64,000 nucleotides of DNA from assembly GCF_003752505.1 (NCBI RefSeq), contig NZ_RKHO01000001.1, positions 558,001 to 622,000 of the forward strand, written 5' to 3'. Made by a program: the position numbers and the translations under genes. This DNA comes from Nocardioides aurantiacus. GTDB taxonomy: Bacteria; Actinomycetota; Actinomycetes; Propionibacteriales; Nocardioidaceae. Numbering within the stretch: position 1 is the stretch's first letter; each line of letters starts with the position of its first letter. The notes below the pieces were generated by a model. The model was not told the origin of the DNA and did not search any database. It saw only the letters and a list, made by a program, of their open reading frames with translations. Shown here one piece after another: positions 1 through 12,776 of this stretch.

Positions 1-1
1 G

Positions 2-3111
<3,110 letters not shown>

Positions 3112-3115
<4 letters not shown>

Positions 3116-3813
3116 CTGCACTCCGAGGGGGCCCTCGGGCCCGGTGGACGCGCGGCATCGCCCTGATCGGCGCCGGCGGCGTCCTGCTCACCGGCTGCAG
3201 CGGCCTCACCCCGGGCACGGCGGCGGTCGTCGACGGCACCCGCATCACCTCCGCCAGCGTCGACCGGCTCGCCGAGGCGCAGTGCGGCGCCATCGAGCAG
3301 GCGGGCCAGCAGGGCCAGTCGCAGCCGGTCGCCCTGGCGAGCATCAAGCAGCAGAGCCTGCAGCTCCTGCTCGACATCGAGATCGACGAGGCGTTCGCGA
3401 AGGACGAGGGCATCACCGCGCCCAAGGCGCTGGTGACCTACATCGACGACCAGCTGCAGACCCAGGTGCAGGGCCTGCGCGGTCGGCCCGGCGAGGTGCT
3501 CGGCGAGACCCTGCAGCGGTACGCCGCCAGCCGGGCCGCCGTCGTCCAGGCCGGCGCCGAGGCGGCCGGCCAGGAGGCCAGCCCGGAGAACATCGAGCAG
3601 CTCATCAACGCCGGGCTCGAGCAGCGCGACGCGTGGGTGAAGGACGCGGACGTCGACACCGACCCGCGCTACAGCCCCGACGCCGACGGCAACCCCGGCG
3701 GCGGCAGCGGCTCGGTCTCGACCGCGGCGTCGGAGTTCGCCAAGCAGGGATCGGCCGAGCAGGCCGACCCGGCCTACGTCGCCGCGCTGCCCGCCTCCCA
3801 GAAGTGCGGCTGA
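3112..3813 (+). CDS. SurA-like N-terminal-domain lipoprotein
   Basis: Predicted secreted lipoprotein of 233 residues. A basic N-terminus and hydrophobic stretch lead to a lipobox LLTGC near residue 28. The following segment (AAVVDGTRITSASVDRLAEAQC) resembles the start of SurA/PrsA-type foldase domains, but no rotamase domain follows. Function is therefore inferred only as a periplasm-side chaperone-like protein. The GTG start overlaps the mfd stop by 4 bases and fits the signal peptide. The tail is rich in Gly, Ser and Asp. Confidence 0.85.
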
Positions 3814-3827
3814 GCCGCACGGGGACG

Positions 3828-4432
3828 ATGGACCAGCAGGCCCTGCCCGAGGTCGTCGCGATGATGCGACGGCTGCGGGCGGAGTGCGGCTGGAAGGCGG
3901 CGCAGACCCACCGGACGTTGGCGCGGCACCTGCTCGAGGAGACCTACGAGACCCTCGAGGCGATCGAGTCCGACGGGCCCGGCCGGGACGACCACCTCCG
4001 CGAGGAGCTGGGCGACCTGCTGCTCCAGGTGCTCTTCCACGCCGCGATCGCCGAGCAGGAGGGCCGCTTCGACCTCGACGACGTCGCGGCGGGTCTCGCG
4101 GTCAAGCTGCGCCACCGCAACCCGCACGTCTTCGGTGACCTCGTCGAGACCGACCCGGTGCGGATCAACGAGGCCTGGGAGGCCGCCAAGGCGACCGAGA
4201 AGCAGCGCGACGACCTGTGGGAGGGGATCCCGGCGGCGCTGCCCGCGCTGGCCTTCGCCGCCAAGGTGCTCGACCGCCACGAGCGGGCCGGGATCGCGGC
4301 ACCCCTCCCCGTCGTGGACCCCGACCCGGCCGTCGCCGTCGGCGAGGAGCTGCTGGGGTGCGTCGAGCGGGCGCGGGCCCATGGGGTCGACCCCGAGCAG
4401 GCGCTGCGCGACGCCGTACGACGGCGACGACC

Positions 4433-4436
<4 letters not shown>
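3828..4436 (+). CDS. mazG: MazG-family nucleoside triphosphate pyrophosphohydrolase
   Basis: Hydrolyses (d)NTPs to monophosphates, part of nucleotide-pool sanitation. The 202-residue protein carries the metal-binding pattern of the family: EETYE followed by EELGDLLLQVLFH. The C-terminal part (WEGIPAALPALAFAAKVLDR) matches the usual second half. The segment normally read as CPWD before QTH is CGWKAAQTH here, a local departure. ATG chosen because it begins just before the conserved LRAEC segment. The stop overlaps the next gene's GTG by 4 bases. Confidence 0.93.
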
Positions 4437-6545
<2,109 letters not shown>

Positions 6546-6560
6546 CCCGGAGGACCACGA

Positions 6561-7148
6561 GTGGCCACCCGACACCCGCAGCGCGGGTCGCGCCGTACGT
6601 CCCGCACGGGGCGTCCGGTCTCGACCCCGCGGCACCTGCCGGGCAACCTGCGGCCCCGCGCGAGCGGCGGCACCCGCGAGCGGCAGGACCCGCGTGCCCC
6701 GCGGCCGCGGTTCACGCAGCGGATGGCGGTCCTCGTGCTCGTCGTGGCGGTGCTGGTCGTGTCCTACGCCTCCTCGATGCGCGCCTTCCTCGACCAGCGC
6801 AGCCACATCGCCGACCTGCGCGCGCAGATCGCCGGCTCCGAGCGCGAGATCGCGGGCCTGGAGCGCGAGAAGCGCCGGTGGCAGGACGACGCCTACGTCG
6901 AGGCGCAGGCCCGGGAGCGGTTCGGCTGGGTGATGCCCGGCGAGACCAGCTATCAGGTGATCGACCGCGACGGGAAGCCGCTGGAGCGCACCGACGAGCT
7001 CACCGACCCCGACTCCGTGGAGGAGGAGGTCACCGACGCGTGGTGGGACAAGGTGTGGGGCTCGGTCGAGACCGCCGACCACCCCGAGAAGGTCCCGACG
7101 CCGCCGAGCGAGCTCGACACCCCCGAGCAGCCCGCGGACGGCTCGTGA
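6561..7148 (+). CDS. FtsB/DivIC-like septum formation initiator
   Basis: Bitopic cell-division protein of the FtsB/DivIC family, expected at the septum with FtsL and FtsQ. 195 residues: a basic, disordered N-terminus (1-53), one transmembrane helix (about 54-72, AVLVLVVAVLVVSYA), then a short coiled coil (about 80-105, rich in Glu/Arg/Leu heptads) and the conserved segment AYVEAQARERFGWVMPGE. The acidic, proline-rich tail is variable. The GTG start has a good GGAGGA ribosome site. Position right after eno is conserved across actinobacteria and supports the call. Confidence 0.9.
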   Translation: MATRHPQRGSRRTSRTGRPVSTPRHLPGNLRPRASGGTRERQDPRAPRPRFTQRMAVLVLVVAVLVVSYASSMRAFLDQRSHIADLRAQIAGSEREIAGLEREKRRWQDDAYVEAQARERFGWVMPGETSYQVIDRDGKPLERTDELTDPDSVEEEVTDAWWDKVWGSVETADHPEKVPTPPSELDTPEQPADGS

Positions 7149-7669
7149 TCGACCCCGACGACGTCGCGGTGGTGGGCGCGCAGCTCGGCCGCCCCCCGCG
7201 CTCCATCCACGCGGTCGGCCACCGCTGCCCCTGCGGCAACCCCGACGTGGTGGCGACCGAGCCGCGCCTGGACGACGGCACGCCGTTCCCGACCACCTTC
7301 TACCTCACCTGCCCGCGGGCGGCGTCGATGATCGGCACCCTCGAGGCGTCCGGCCTGATGCGCGAGATGAGCGAGCGGCTGGCCGAGGACCCCGACCTGG
7401 CCTCGGCGTACGCCGCGGCGCACGACGCCTACCTGGCCGCGCGCGCCGAGATCGGCGAGGTGCCCGAGATCGCGGGCGTCTCCGCCGGCGGCATGCCCGA
7501 CCGGGTGAAGTGCCTGCACGTGCTCGCCGGCCAGTCGCTGGCCCTTGGGCCCGGCACCAACCCGCTCGGCGACGAGGTCCTCGACCGGCTCGGTGCCTGG
7601 TGGGAGAAGGGGCCGTGCGTGCTCCGGGACGCGTCTGCCTCGGGGACCGGCGCGGGGGAGCAGCCGTGA
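7145..7669 (+). CDS. DUF501 family protein
   Basis: 174-residue protein of unknown biochemical role that recurs between the ftsB-like gene and ppx in actinobacteria. It has a Cys-rich stretch GHRCPCGNPDVV, the conserved PFPTTFYLTCPRA, and GGMPDRVKCLHVLAGQ followed by NPLGDEVLDRLG near the end. The conserved Cys and His residues suggest a metal or structural site, which is inference. The GTG start overlaps the upstream stop by 4 bases and its own TGA overlaps the ppx GTG, so the three genes are translationally coupled. Confidence 0.9.
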   Translation: MIDPDDVAVVGAQLGRPPRSIHAVGHRCPCGNPDVVATEPRLDDGTPFPTTFYLTCPRAASMIGTLEASGLMREMSERLAEDPDLASAYAAAHDAYLAARAEIGEVPEIAGVSAGGMPDRVKCLHVLAGQSLALGPGTNPLGDEVLDRLGAWWEKGPCVLRDASASGTGAGEQP

Positions 7670-8634
7670 CGCGGGTCGCCGCGTTCGACTGCGGCACCAA
7701 CAGCCTGCGCGTGCTCGTCACCGACCTCGACCCCGAGCGGGGGACCTCCCAGGAGCTGGTGCGCGAGATGCGGATCGTGCGGCTGGGGCAGGGCGTGGAC
7801 CGCACCGGCCGGATCTCCGAGGCGTCGCTGCAGCGCGTCTTCGACGGCGTCGAGGAGCTGATGGGGCTGGTCGAGCCCCACGACGTCGCCTCGGTCCGGT
7901 TCTGCGCCACCTCCGCCGCCCGCGACGCCGAGAACGCCCAGGAATTCCTCGACGGCGTCCGCGCCCGCACCGGCACCACCCCGGAGGTGCTGGACGGCGA
8001 GGCCGAGGCGCGGGCCACCTTCGCCGGCGCCGTGCGCGACCTGCCGCCCCTGCCCGGGCCGCTGCTCGTCCTCGACATCGGCGGCGGCTCGACCGAGCTG
8101 GTGCTCGGCGACCCCGAGGGCGGTGTCACCGCCCAGCACTCCCTCGACATCGGCTCGGTGCGGCTGACCGAGCGCTGCCTGCCCAGCGACCCGCCGACCC
8201 GTGAGGAGGTCGAGGCCGCGGTCGCCGCCATCGACAGCGCCCTCGACGGCTGCGAGGTCGACCCCGCCCAGGCGGGCGCGGTCGTCGGGGTGGCCGGCAC
8301 GGTCACGACGCTCGCGGCCGCGGTGCTCGGGCTGGCGTCGTACGACCGCTCGGTGATCCACCACAGCGTGCTGCGCGCCGACGCCGTGCAGGGCGCGGTC
8401 AGCCACCTGCTCAGCCTCGACGTCGAGCAGCGCCGGGCGCTCGGCTACATGCACCCCGGTCGTGCCGACGTCATCGGCGCCGGGGGACTCATCCTCGCCG
8501 CGGTGCTGCGACGCACTCCCGTCGCCTCCCTGCTCGTCAGCGAGCACGACATCCTCGACGGCATCGCCTGGTCCCAGCTCGACCCCACCCCCTCAGGCCT
8601 CCCCTCGGGCGGGTCGCCCCACGGAAAGGGATAA
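7666..8634 (+). CDS. ppx: Ppx/GppA-family exopolyphosphatase
   Basis: Hydrolyses terminal phosphates of polyphosphate and/or pppGpp. 322 residues, the short two-domain actinobacterial form with an ASKHA fold. Visible motifs: FDCGTNSLRVLV (phosphate loop 1), ATSAARDAEN, LVLDIGGGSTELVLG (phosphate loop 2), and GVAGTVTTLAA. Whether it prefers polyphosphate or pppGpp cannot be read from sequence. GTG start chosen because the conserved core begins within five codons; it overlaps the DUF501 stop by 4 bases. Confidence 0.93.
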   Translation: MTRVAAFDCGTNSLRVLVTDLDPERGTSQELVREMRIVRLGQGVDRTGRISEASLQRVFDGVEELMGLVEPHDVASVRFCATSAARDAENAQEFLDGVRARTGTTPEVLDGEAEARATFAGAVRDLPPLPGPLLVLDIGGGSTELVLGDPEGGVTAQHSLDIGSVRLTERCLPSDPPTREEVEAAVAAIDSALDGCEVDPAQAGAVVGVAGTVTTLAAAVLGLASYDRSVIHHSVLRADAVQGAVSHLLSLDVEQRRALGYMHPGRADVIGAGGLILAAVLRRTPVASLLVSEHDILDGIAWSQLDPTPSGLPSGGSPHGKG

Positions 8635-8638
8635 CCCC

Positions 8639-9754
8639 ATGTCCACCAGCACCCCCACCCGCCCCGACGCCGGCAGCACGCGCCTCCAGGCCCACGACCC
8701 CGCGGCCGCCACCTCGCCGTCGGAGCCCGCCGGGCGACGCTCGCCGTGGTTCGTGCTGCGCCGCACGCTCGCCGAGTTCCGCGAGGACCGCGGCAGCGAC
8801 CTCGCCGGCTCCCTGACGCTGTGGACGCTGCTGGCCGCCGTCCCCGGTCTCGGGCTGCTGCTCGGCCTGGTCGGCCTCACCGGCCAGACCGGCTCCGCGG
8901 TCACGCTCGTCGACGACGTGCTCTCGCGGCTGCTCTCGGGCGCCACGGTCGACCTGGTCACCGGTCGGCTCACCGAGCTCGGAGGCCTGTCCGACGTCGG
9001 CTCGGCGGTCCTCGTCGGTGCCTCCGCGCTGCTGCTGGCGTGGGCGGCCAACGGCTACGTCCGCGCCTTCTCGCGCGTCACCAACACCGTCCACGAGGTG
9101 CCGGAGGGCCGTCCCTCCTGGCGGCTGCGCCCGGCCCAGCTGGTGCTGACCCTCGCCGTCGTCGTGCTCGCCGCACTCGCCCTGGCGCTGATGGTCGTGA
9201 CCGGCCCGGTCGCGCAGACGCTCGGCGACGCGCTCGGCCTGTCCGCCGACGTGGTCGGGGTGTGGTCGGTGGCGCAGTGGCCGCTGCTCGCGCTCGTGGT
9301 CGTGGTCCTGGTGACGCTGCTGCTCCACGCGACGCCCAACGTGAAGTTCGGCCGGCTCAAGCTGCTGACCCCCGGCGCCTTCGTCGCGATCCTGGTGTGG
9401 GTCGCGGCGTCGGTCGGGGTGGCCTGCTTCGTCGCCACCTACGGCACCTACGACCGCACCGTCGGCGCGCTCGCCGGTGTCGTCGTGGTGCTGCTGTGGC
9501 TCTGGGTCACCCACGCCGCCCTGGTGCTCGGTGCCGAGCTGGACGCCGAGCTCGAGCGCGGCCGGCAGCTGCAGCACGGCCTGGCCGCCGAGGAGCGGCT
9601 CCAGCAGCCGGTGCGCGACGACCGCGTCAGCCTCAGGCGCGACGGCCGCCGCGAGCGCGACCTGACCGTCCAGCGCGACATCCGGGTCGCCGCCGCCGGT
9701 CACGGCAACCCGGCCGACCGGCCGTTCGGCCGGCCCTCGCGCGGCGGCGAGTGA
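8639..9754 (+). CDS. YihY/virulence factor BrkB family membrane protein
   Basis: Inner-membrane protein of 371 residues with about six hydrophobic helices (about 60-345) and charged ends. The family signature is the C-terminal hydrophobic VVVLLWLWVTHAALVLGAELDAELE. Function is not established for the family; older annotations as ribonuclease BN are wrong. The ATG follows the ppx stop by 4 bases. The hydrophilic tail after residue 310, rich in Arg/Asp, is probably cytoplasmic. Confidence 0.88.
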   Translation: MSTSTPTRPDAGSTRLQAHDPAAATSPSEPAGRRSPWFVLRRTLAEFREDRGSDLAGSLTLWTLLAAVPGLGLLLGLVGLTGQTGSAVTLVDDVLSRLLSGATVDLVTGRLTELGGLSDVGSAVLVGASALLLAWAANGYVRAFSRVTNTVHEVPEGRPSWRLRPAQLVLTLAVVVLAALALALMVVTGPVAQTLGDALGLSADVVGVWSVAQWPLLALVVVVLVTLLLHATPNVKFGRLKLLTPGAFVAILVWVAASVGVACFVATYGTYDRTVGALAGVVVVLLWLWVTHAALVLGAELDAELERGRQLQHGLAAEERLQQPVRDDRVSLRRDGRRERDLTVQRDIRVAAAGHGNPADRPFGRPSRGGE

Positions 9755-9761
9755 CCCTGCG

Positions 9762-10547
9762 GTGATCCTCCCGGGGTCGGGCCACCCGGCCGACCCCGTC
9801 GGGCCCGGGGTGCCCCCGCCCGTCTCGGCGCGCTCGGCGGCCGGCGTCTCGCGCCTGGCGGCCCGGGCGACGCTGGAGCAGGTCGACGCCCGCGTCTCGG
9901 TGTGCCGCGCCTGCCCCCGCCTGGTGGCGTGGCGCGAGCAGGTCGCGCACGAGCGGCGGGCGTCGTACGCCGAGGAGGAGTACTGGGGCCGCCCGGTCCC
10001 CGGGTTCGGCGACCCGGCCGCCCGCGTGCTCGTGATGGGGCTGGCCCCCGCCGCCCACGGCGCCAACCGCACCGGCCGGGTCTTCACCGGCGACCGCTCC
10101 GGCGACTGGCTGTTCGCCTCGATGCACCGCGTCGGCCTGGCCTCCCAGCCCACCTCCCGGCACGCCGGGGACGGGCTGGAGCTGGTCGGCACCCGGGTGG
10201 TCGCCGCCGTGCGCTGCGCCCCGCCCGCCAACCAGCCCACCCCCGTCGAGCGCGACACCTGCGCACCGTGGGTCGAGCGCGAGGTCCGGCTGCTGCTGCC
10301 CACGCTCCGGGTGGTGGTCTGCCTGGGCGGCTTCGGCTGGGAGGCCGCGCTGCGGGCCCTGGCGGGCGCCGGCGCGGTCGTGCCCCGGCCGCGTCCCCGC
10401 TTCGGCCACGGCGTCGAGGTCGCGCTCGACGGACTCACCCTGCTCGGCTGCTTCCACCCCTCGCAGCAGAACACCTTCACCGGCCGGCTCACCGAGCCGA
10501 TGACGGACGCGGTGCTGGGCCGGGCGGCCGAGCTCGCCTCCCTATGA
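9762..10547 (+). CDS. Family 5 (UdgB-type) uracil-DNA glycosylase
   Basis: Base-excision-repair enzyme removing uracil and other deaminated bases. 261 residues. The Fe-S cluster cysteines appear as CRACPR (C48, C51) with later ones in VRCAPP and RDTCAPW. Motif A is GLAPAAHG (residues 93-100), which lacks the Asp of family 1 and is typical of family 5; motif B is HPSQQNTF near the C-terminus. GTG start at 9762 taken because no better one lies before the Cys motif; the first 35 residues are poorly conserved, so a later start is possible. The stop codon lies inside the -10 element of the tRNA promoter. Confidence 0.9.
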   Translation: MILPGSGHPADPVGPGVPPPVSARSAAGVSRLAARATLEQVDARVSVCRACPRLVAWREQVAHERRASYAEEEYWGRPVPGFGDPAARVLVMGLAPAAHGANRTGRVFTGDRSGDWLFASMHRVGLASQPTSRHAGDGLELVGTRVVAAVRCAPPANQPTPVERDTCAPWVEREVRLLLPTLRVVVCLGGFGWEAALRALAGAGAVVPRPRPRFGHGVEVALDGLTLLGCFHPSQQNTFTGRLTEPMTDAVLGRAAELASL

Positions 10548-10548
10548 T
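10543..10548 (+). promoter_or_regulatory. -10 element of the tRNA promoter
   Basis: TATGAT, a near-consensus -10, overlaps the TGA stop of the uracil-DNA glycosylase gene and ends 9 bases before the first tRNA base. A -35 at the right distance is weak. Spacing suggests transcription starts at or just ahead of the tRNA. Confidence 0.55.
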
Positions 10549-10557
10549 CGGCCCCGC

Positions 10558-10631
10558 GCCCCGGTATCCCAACCGGCAGAGGAAGCGGTCTTAAACACCG
10601 CGCAGTGTGGGTTCGAGCCCCACCCGGGGCA
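10558..10631 (+). tRNA. tRNA with UAA anticodon (Leu by anticodon), short variable loop
   Basis: 74-nt cloverleaf. Acceptor arms 10558-10564 and 10624-10630 pair over 7 bp. The D arm is weak (TCC/GGA, with a C-A pair at the fourth position). Anticodon stem GCGGT/ACCGC encloses the loop CTTAAAC, anticodon TAA at 10592-10594. The variable loop is only 5 nt (10602-10606). T stem GTGGG/CCCAC holds a standard TTCGAGC loop, and the discriminator base is A at 10631. The 3' CCA is not encoded. By anticodon it should read UUA leucine codons, but bacterial tRNA-Leu normally has a long variable arm, so amino-acid identity is uncertain. Confidence 0.85.
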
Positions 10632-10716
10632 CCGGGGACCGGGGCCTGCCCCGACCAGCGACGGACGAGGCGGGAACACCGGCCCCCGGCGGGACGTTGT
10701 GACAGCGACGCACCGG

Positions 10717-10722
10717 TAGGAT
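10717..10722 (+). promoter_or_regulatory. Possible -10 element ahead of the Bax-inhibitor-like gene
   Basis: TAGGAT, of the TAnnnT type, lies 57 bases before the TTG start in the 148-base gap after the tRNA. A TTGTGA sits upstream at 10697-10702, but the 14-base spacing is short for a -35. Nothing else was recognised in this gap. Confidence 0.35.
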
Positions 10723-10779
10723 CCGGGCTTCACGCGAACACCAGAGTGGGGGGTTCGCACGGCTCCCTAGGAGGACGCC

Positions 10780-11649
10780 TTGCAGAGCAGCAACCCGATC
10801 TTCCGTCGTTCCGAGGGCTTCAACGGCCGCGGGAACGCCACCATGAACAGCCCGGCGACCTGGAGCACCGGCGCCGCCGGCGGCTACGCCCAGGGCCAGG
10901 GCGGCTACGACCAGGGCGGCCATGGGGGCGGCTACGGCCAGGCCCCGCAGGTCGACCAGGGCCGGATGACCATCGACTCGGTAGTGCAGAAGACCGGCCT
11001 GACGCTCGGCGTCGTGGTCCTCTTCGCCGCCGCGACGTGGTTCCTCACCCCGAACCTGTCCGAGGACCCCGCGGCGATCAGCACGCTCTACGCGCTGTCG
11101 ATGTTCGGCGCGCTGACCGGCTTCGCGCTGGCGATGGTCAACTCCTTCAAGAAGGTCATCAGCCCCGCGCTGGTGCTGGCGTACGCCGCCGTCGAGGGCA
11201 TCTTCGTCGGCGCGTTCTCCAAGTCGCTCGAGGCGATGTTCGGTGACGGCCTCGTCATCGGCGCGGTGCTCGGCACCATGGCCGCCGTCGCGGGCACGCT
11301 CGCGGCGTACAAGTTCTTCGACATCAAGGTGACCCCCAAGTTCCGGATGTGGGTCATGGGCGCGCTGATCGGCTTCGTGGCCGTCAGCCTGCTCAACTTC
11401 GTGCTGCGGTTCTTCGGCGCGGACTTCGGCTTCAACGGCTTCGGCACGATGGGCCTGATCTCCAGCGTCATCGCGCTGGGCCTCGGCGTCCTGCTGCTGA
11501 TCCTCGACTTCGACTTCGTCGAGCGCGGCATCGAGGCGGGCCTGCCCGAGCGCGAGTCCTGGCGGGCGGCCTTCGGCCTGACCGTGACGATCATCTGGAT
11601 CTACATCGAGCTGCTCCGACTGCTCGCGATCCTGCGCGGCAACGACTGA
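10780..11649 (+). CDS. Bax inhibitor-1/YccA family membrane protein
   Basis: Integral membrane protein of 289 residues. The N-terminal 60 residues are a Gly/Gln-rich, soluble segment. After RMTIDSVVQKTGLTL come seven hydrophobic helices (about 72-285). The penultimate segment has the conserved LLILDFDFVERGIEAGLP and the last helix ends IWIYIELLRLLAIL. Bacterial members are thought to act as pH-sensitive calcium leak channels; that is family knowledge, not seen here. TTG start chosen for a strong AGGAGG at 10769-10774. Confidence 0.92.
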   Translation: MQSSNPIFRRSEGFNGRGNATMNSPATWSTGAAGGYAQGQGGYDQGGHGGGYGQAPQVDQGRMTIDSVVQKTGLTLGVVVLFAAATWFLTPNLSEDPAAISTLYALSMFGALTGFALAMVNSFKKVISPALVLAYAAVEGIFVGAFSKSLEAMFGDGLVIGAVLGTMAAVAGTLAAYKFFDIKVTPKFRMWVMGALIGFVAVSLLNFVLRFFGADFGFNGFGTMGLISSVIALGLGVLLLILDFDFVERGIEAGLPERESWRAAFGLTVTIIWIYIELLRLLAILRGND

Positions 11650-11677
11650 CCTGACCCGACCCCCGCGAGGGGGAGCG

Positions 11678-12733
11678 TCATCCGGGAGCCCCGGCCGAGT
11701 CCTCGGCCGGGGTTCCTGCGTCCTCGGGTGTGCCCTCGGCCCCGTCGGGGGTCTGGGCGGTGCCGGTCGGGAGCAGCCGGCGGCGCATCAGCGTCACCCA
11801 ACGGCCGCCGACGCCGCGGGTGGCGCCACCGACCTCGGTGCCGTCGATCTCGGTGCCGGGGCTCTCGCTGGCCTTGGCGGCGGCGTACCCGAGGGGCAGC
11901 ACGGCCTCGCCGCGCCCGGCGCGGGGCGCGTCCTCCTCGGTCTCACCGAAGCCGAGGGCCGCGAGCACCGAGGGCACCATCACGCGTGCCATCGACTCGT
12001 AGCCCCGCGCCGAGGGGTGGAAGCGGTCGGGGCCGAAGAGCAGGGCCGGGGCCGCGGCGAACTCCTCGCCCAGGATCGAGGCCAGCGAGACCGTCCGCCC
12101 ACCGGCCTCCACGACGGCGATCGTCTGGGCGGCCGCCAGCTGGCGCGACCAGATCCGGGCGACCTGGCGCAGCGGTGGCGGCAGCGGCTGGATCGTGCCG
12201 AGGTCGGGACAGGTGCCCACCACCACCGCGGTGCCGGCCTCGGTGAGGCGGCGCACGGCCGCCGAGAGGTGGCGCACCGAGGCGGACGGCAGCACCGCGT
12301 GGGTCACGTCGTTGGCACCGATGTAGACGATCGCGACGTCGGGGGAGGCGGTCAGCGCGGCGGTGACCTGGGCGTCGAGGCCGCTGCTCTGGGCCCCCAC
12401 CTTGGCGTACTCGCGCAGGTGGACCCGCCGGTCGGCCCGCTCGGCGACGCCGGAGCCCAGCCAGGCGCCGGGCGTCTCCTCCACGGTGCGCACGCCGTAG
12501 CCGGCGGCGCTGGAGTCACCCAGCAGCGCGAGCCGCAGGGCGGGGCCGGGGCGACCCCGGCCGTACCAGCCGGTGGCGTCGCGGACCCGCCCGTCGGCCT
12601 CGCCGATGGTGCGCCGGGCGAACTTCGCCTCGGCCCGCAGCACGCCGTACAGCGAGGCGCCCAGCGCGGTCAGGCCGCCGCCCCCGTAGACGGCCGCCAC
12701 CGCGACCCGGCGTGCCGCTGCTGCTCTCACCAC
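11678..12733 (-). CDS. SGNH/GDSL hydrolase, membrane-anchored or secreted
   Basis: Esterase/lipase of the SGNH fold, 351 residues. An N-terminal hydrophobic segment (about 8-28) is probably a signal anchor. Block I is LLGDSSAAGYGV with the nucleophile Ser; block III is IYIGANDVTHAV; block V is DRFHPSARGY with the catalytic Asp and His. The last 80 residues are polar, Gly/Ala/Glu-rich and probably disordered. Substrate unknown. It diverges from cystathionine beta-synthase over a 43-bp gap. Confidence 0.9.
   Translation of the reverse strand: MVRAAAARRVAVAAVYGGGGLTALGASLYGVLRAEAKFARRTIGEADGRVRDATGWYGRGRPGPALRLALLGDSSAAGYGVRTVEETPGAWLGSGVAERADRRVHLREYAKVGAQSSGLDAQVTAALTASPDVAIVYIGANDVTHAVLPSASVRHLSAAVRRLTEAGTAVVVGTCPDLGTIQPLPPPLRQVARIWSRQLAAAQTIAVVEAGGRTVSLASILGEEFAAAPALLFGPDRFHPSARGYESMARVMVPSVLAALGFGETEEDAPRAGRGEAVLPLGYAAAKASESPGTEIDGTEVGGATRGVGGRWVTLMRRRLLPTGTAQTPDGAEGTPEDAGTPAEDSAGAPG
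11685..11716 (+). terminator. Hairpin behind the Bax-inhibitor-like gene
   Basis: Arms 11685-11698 and 11703-11716 pair over 14 bp (one G-T pair) around a 4-nt loop GTCC. It starts 36 bases after the + strand stop and lies within the last codons of the convergent SGNH hydrolase gene. No T-run follows, as usual for actinobacterial terminators. A smaller CCCCC-GCGA-GGGGG hairpin precedes it at 11660-11673. Confidence 0.55.
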
Positions 12734-12764
12734 GCCGCGATCCTAGTGAGTGCCGGCAGCGGCA

Positions 12765-12770
12765 TAGGTT
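12765..12770 (+). promoter_or_regulatory. -10 element for a probably leaderless cystathionine beta-synthase mRNA
   Basis: TAGGTT ends 6 bases ahead of the ATG at 12777. At this distance transcription would start at or next to the A of the ATG, so the mRNA should have no ribosome-binding leader. No Shine-Dalgarno sequence is present. Confidence 0.55.
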
Positions 12771-12776
12771 GGGCCC

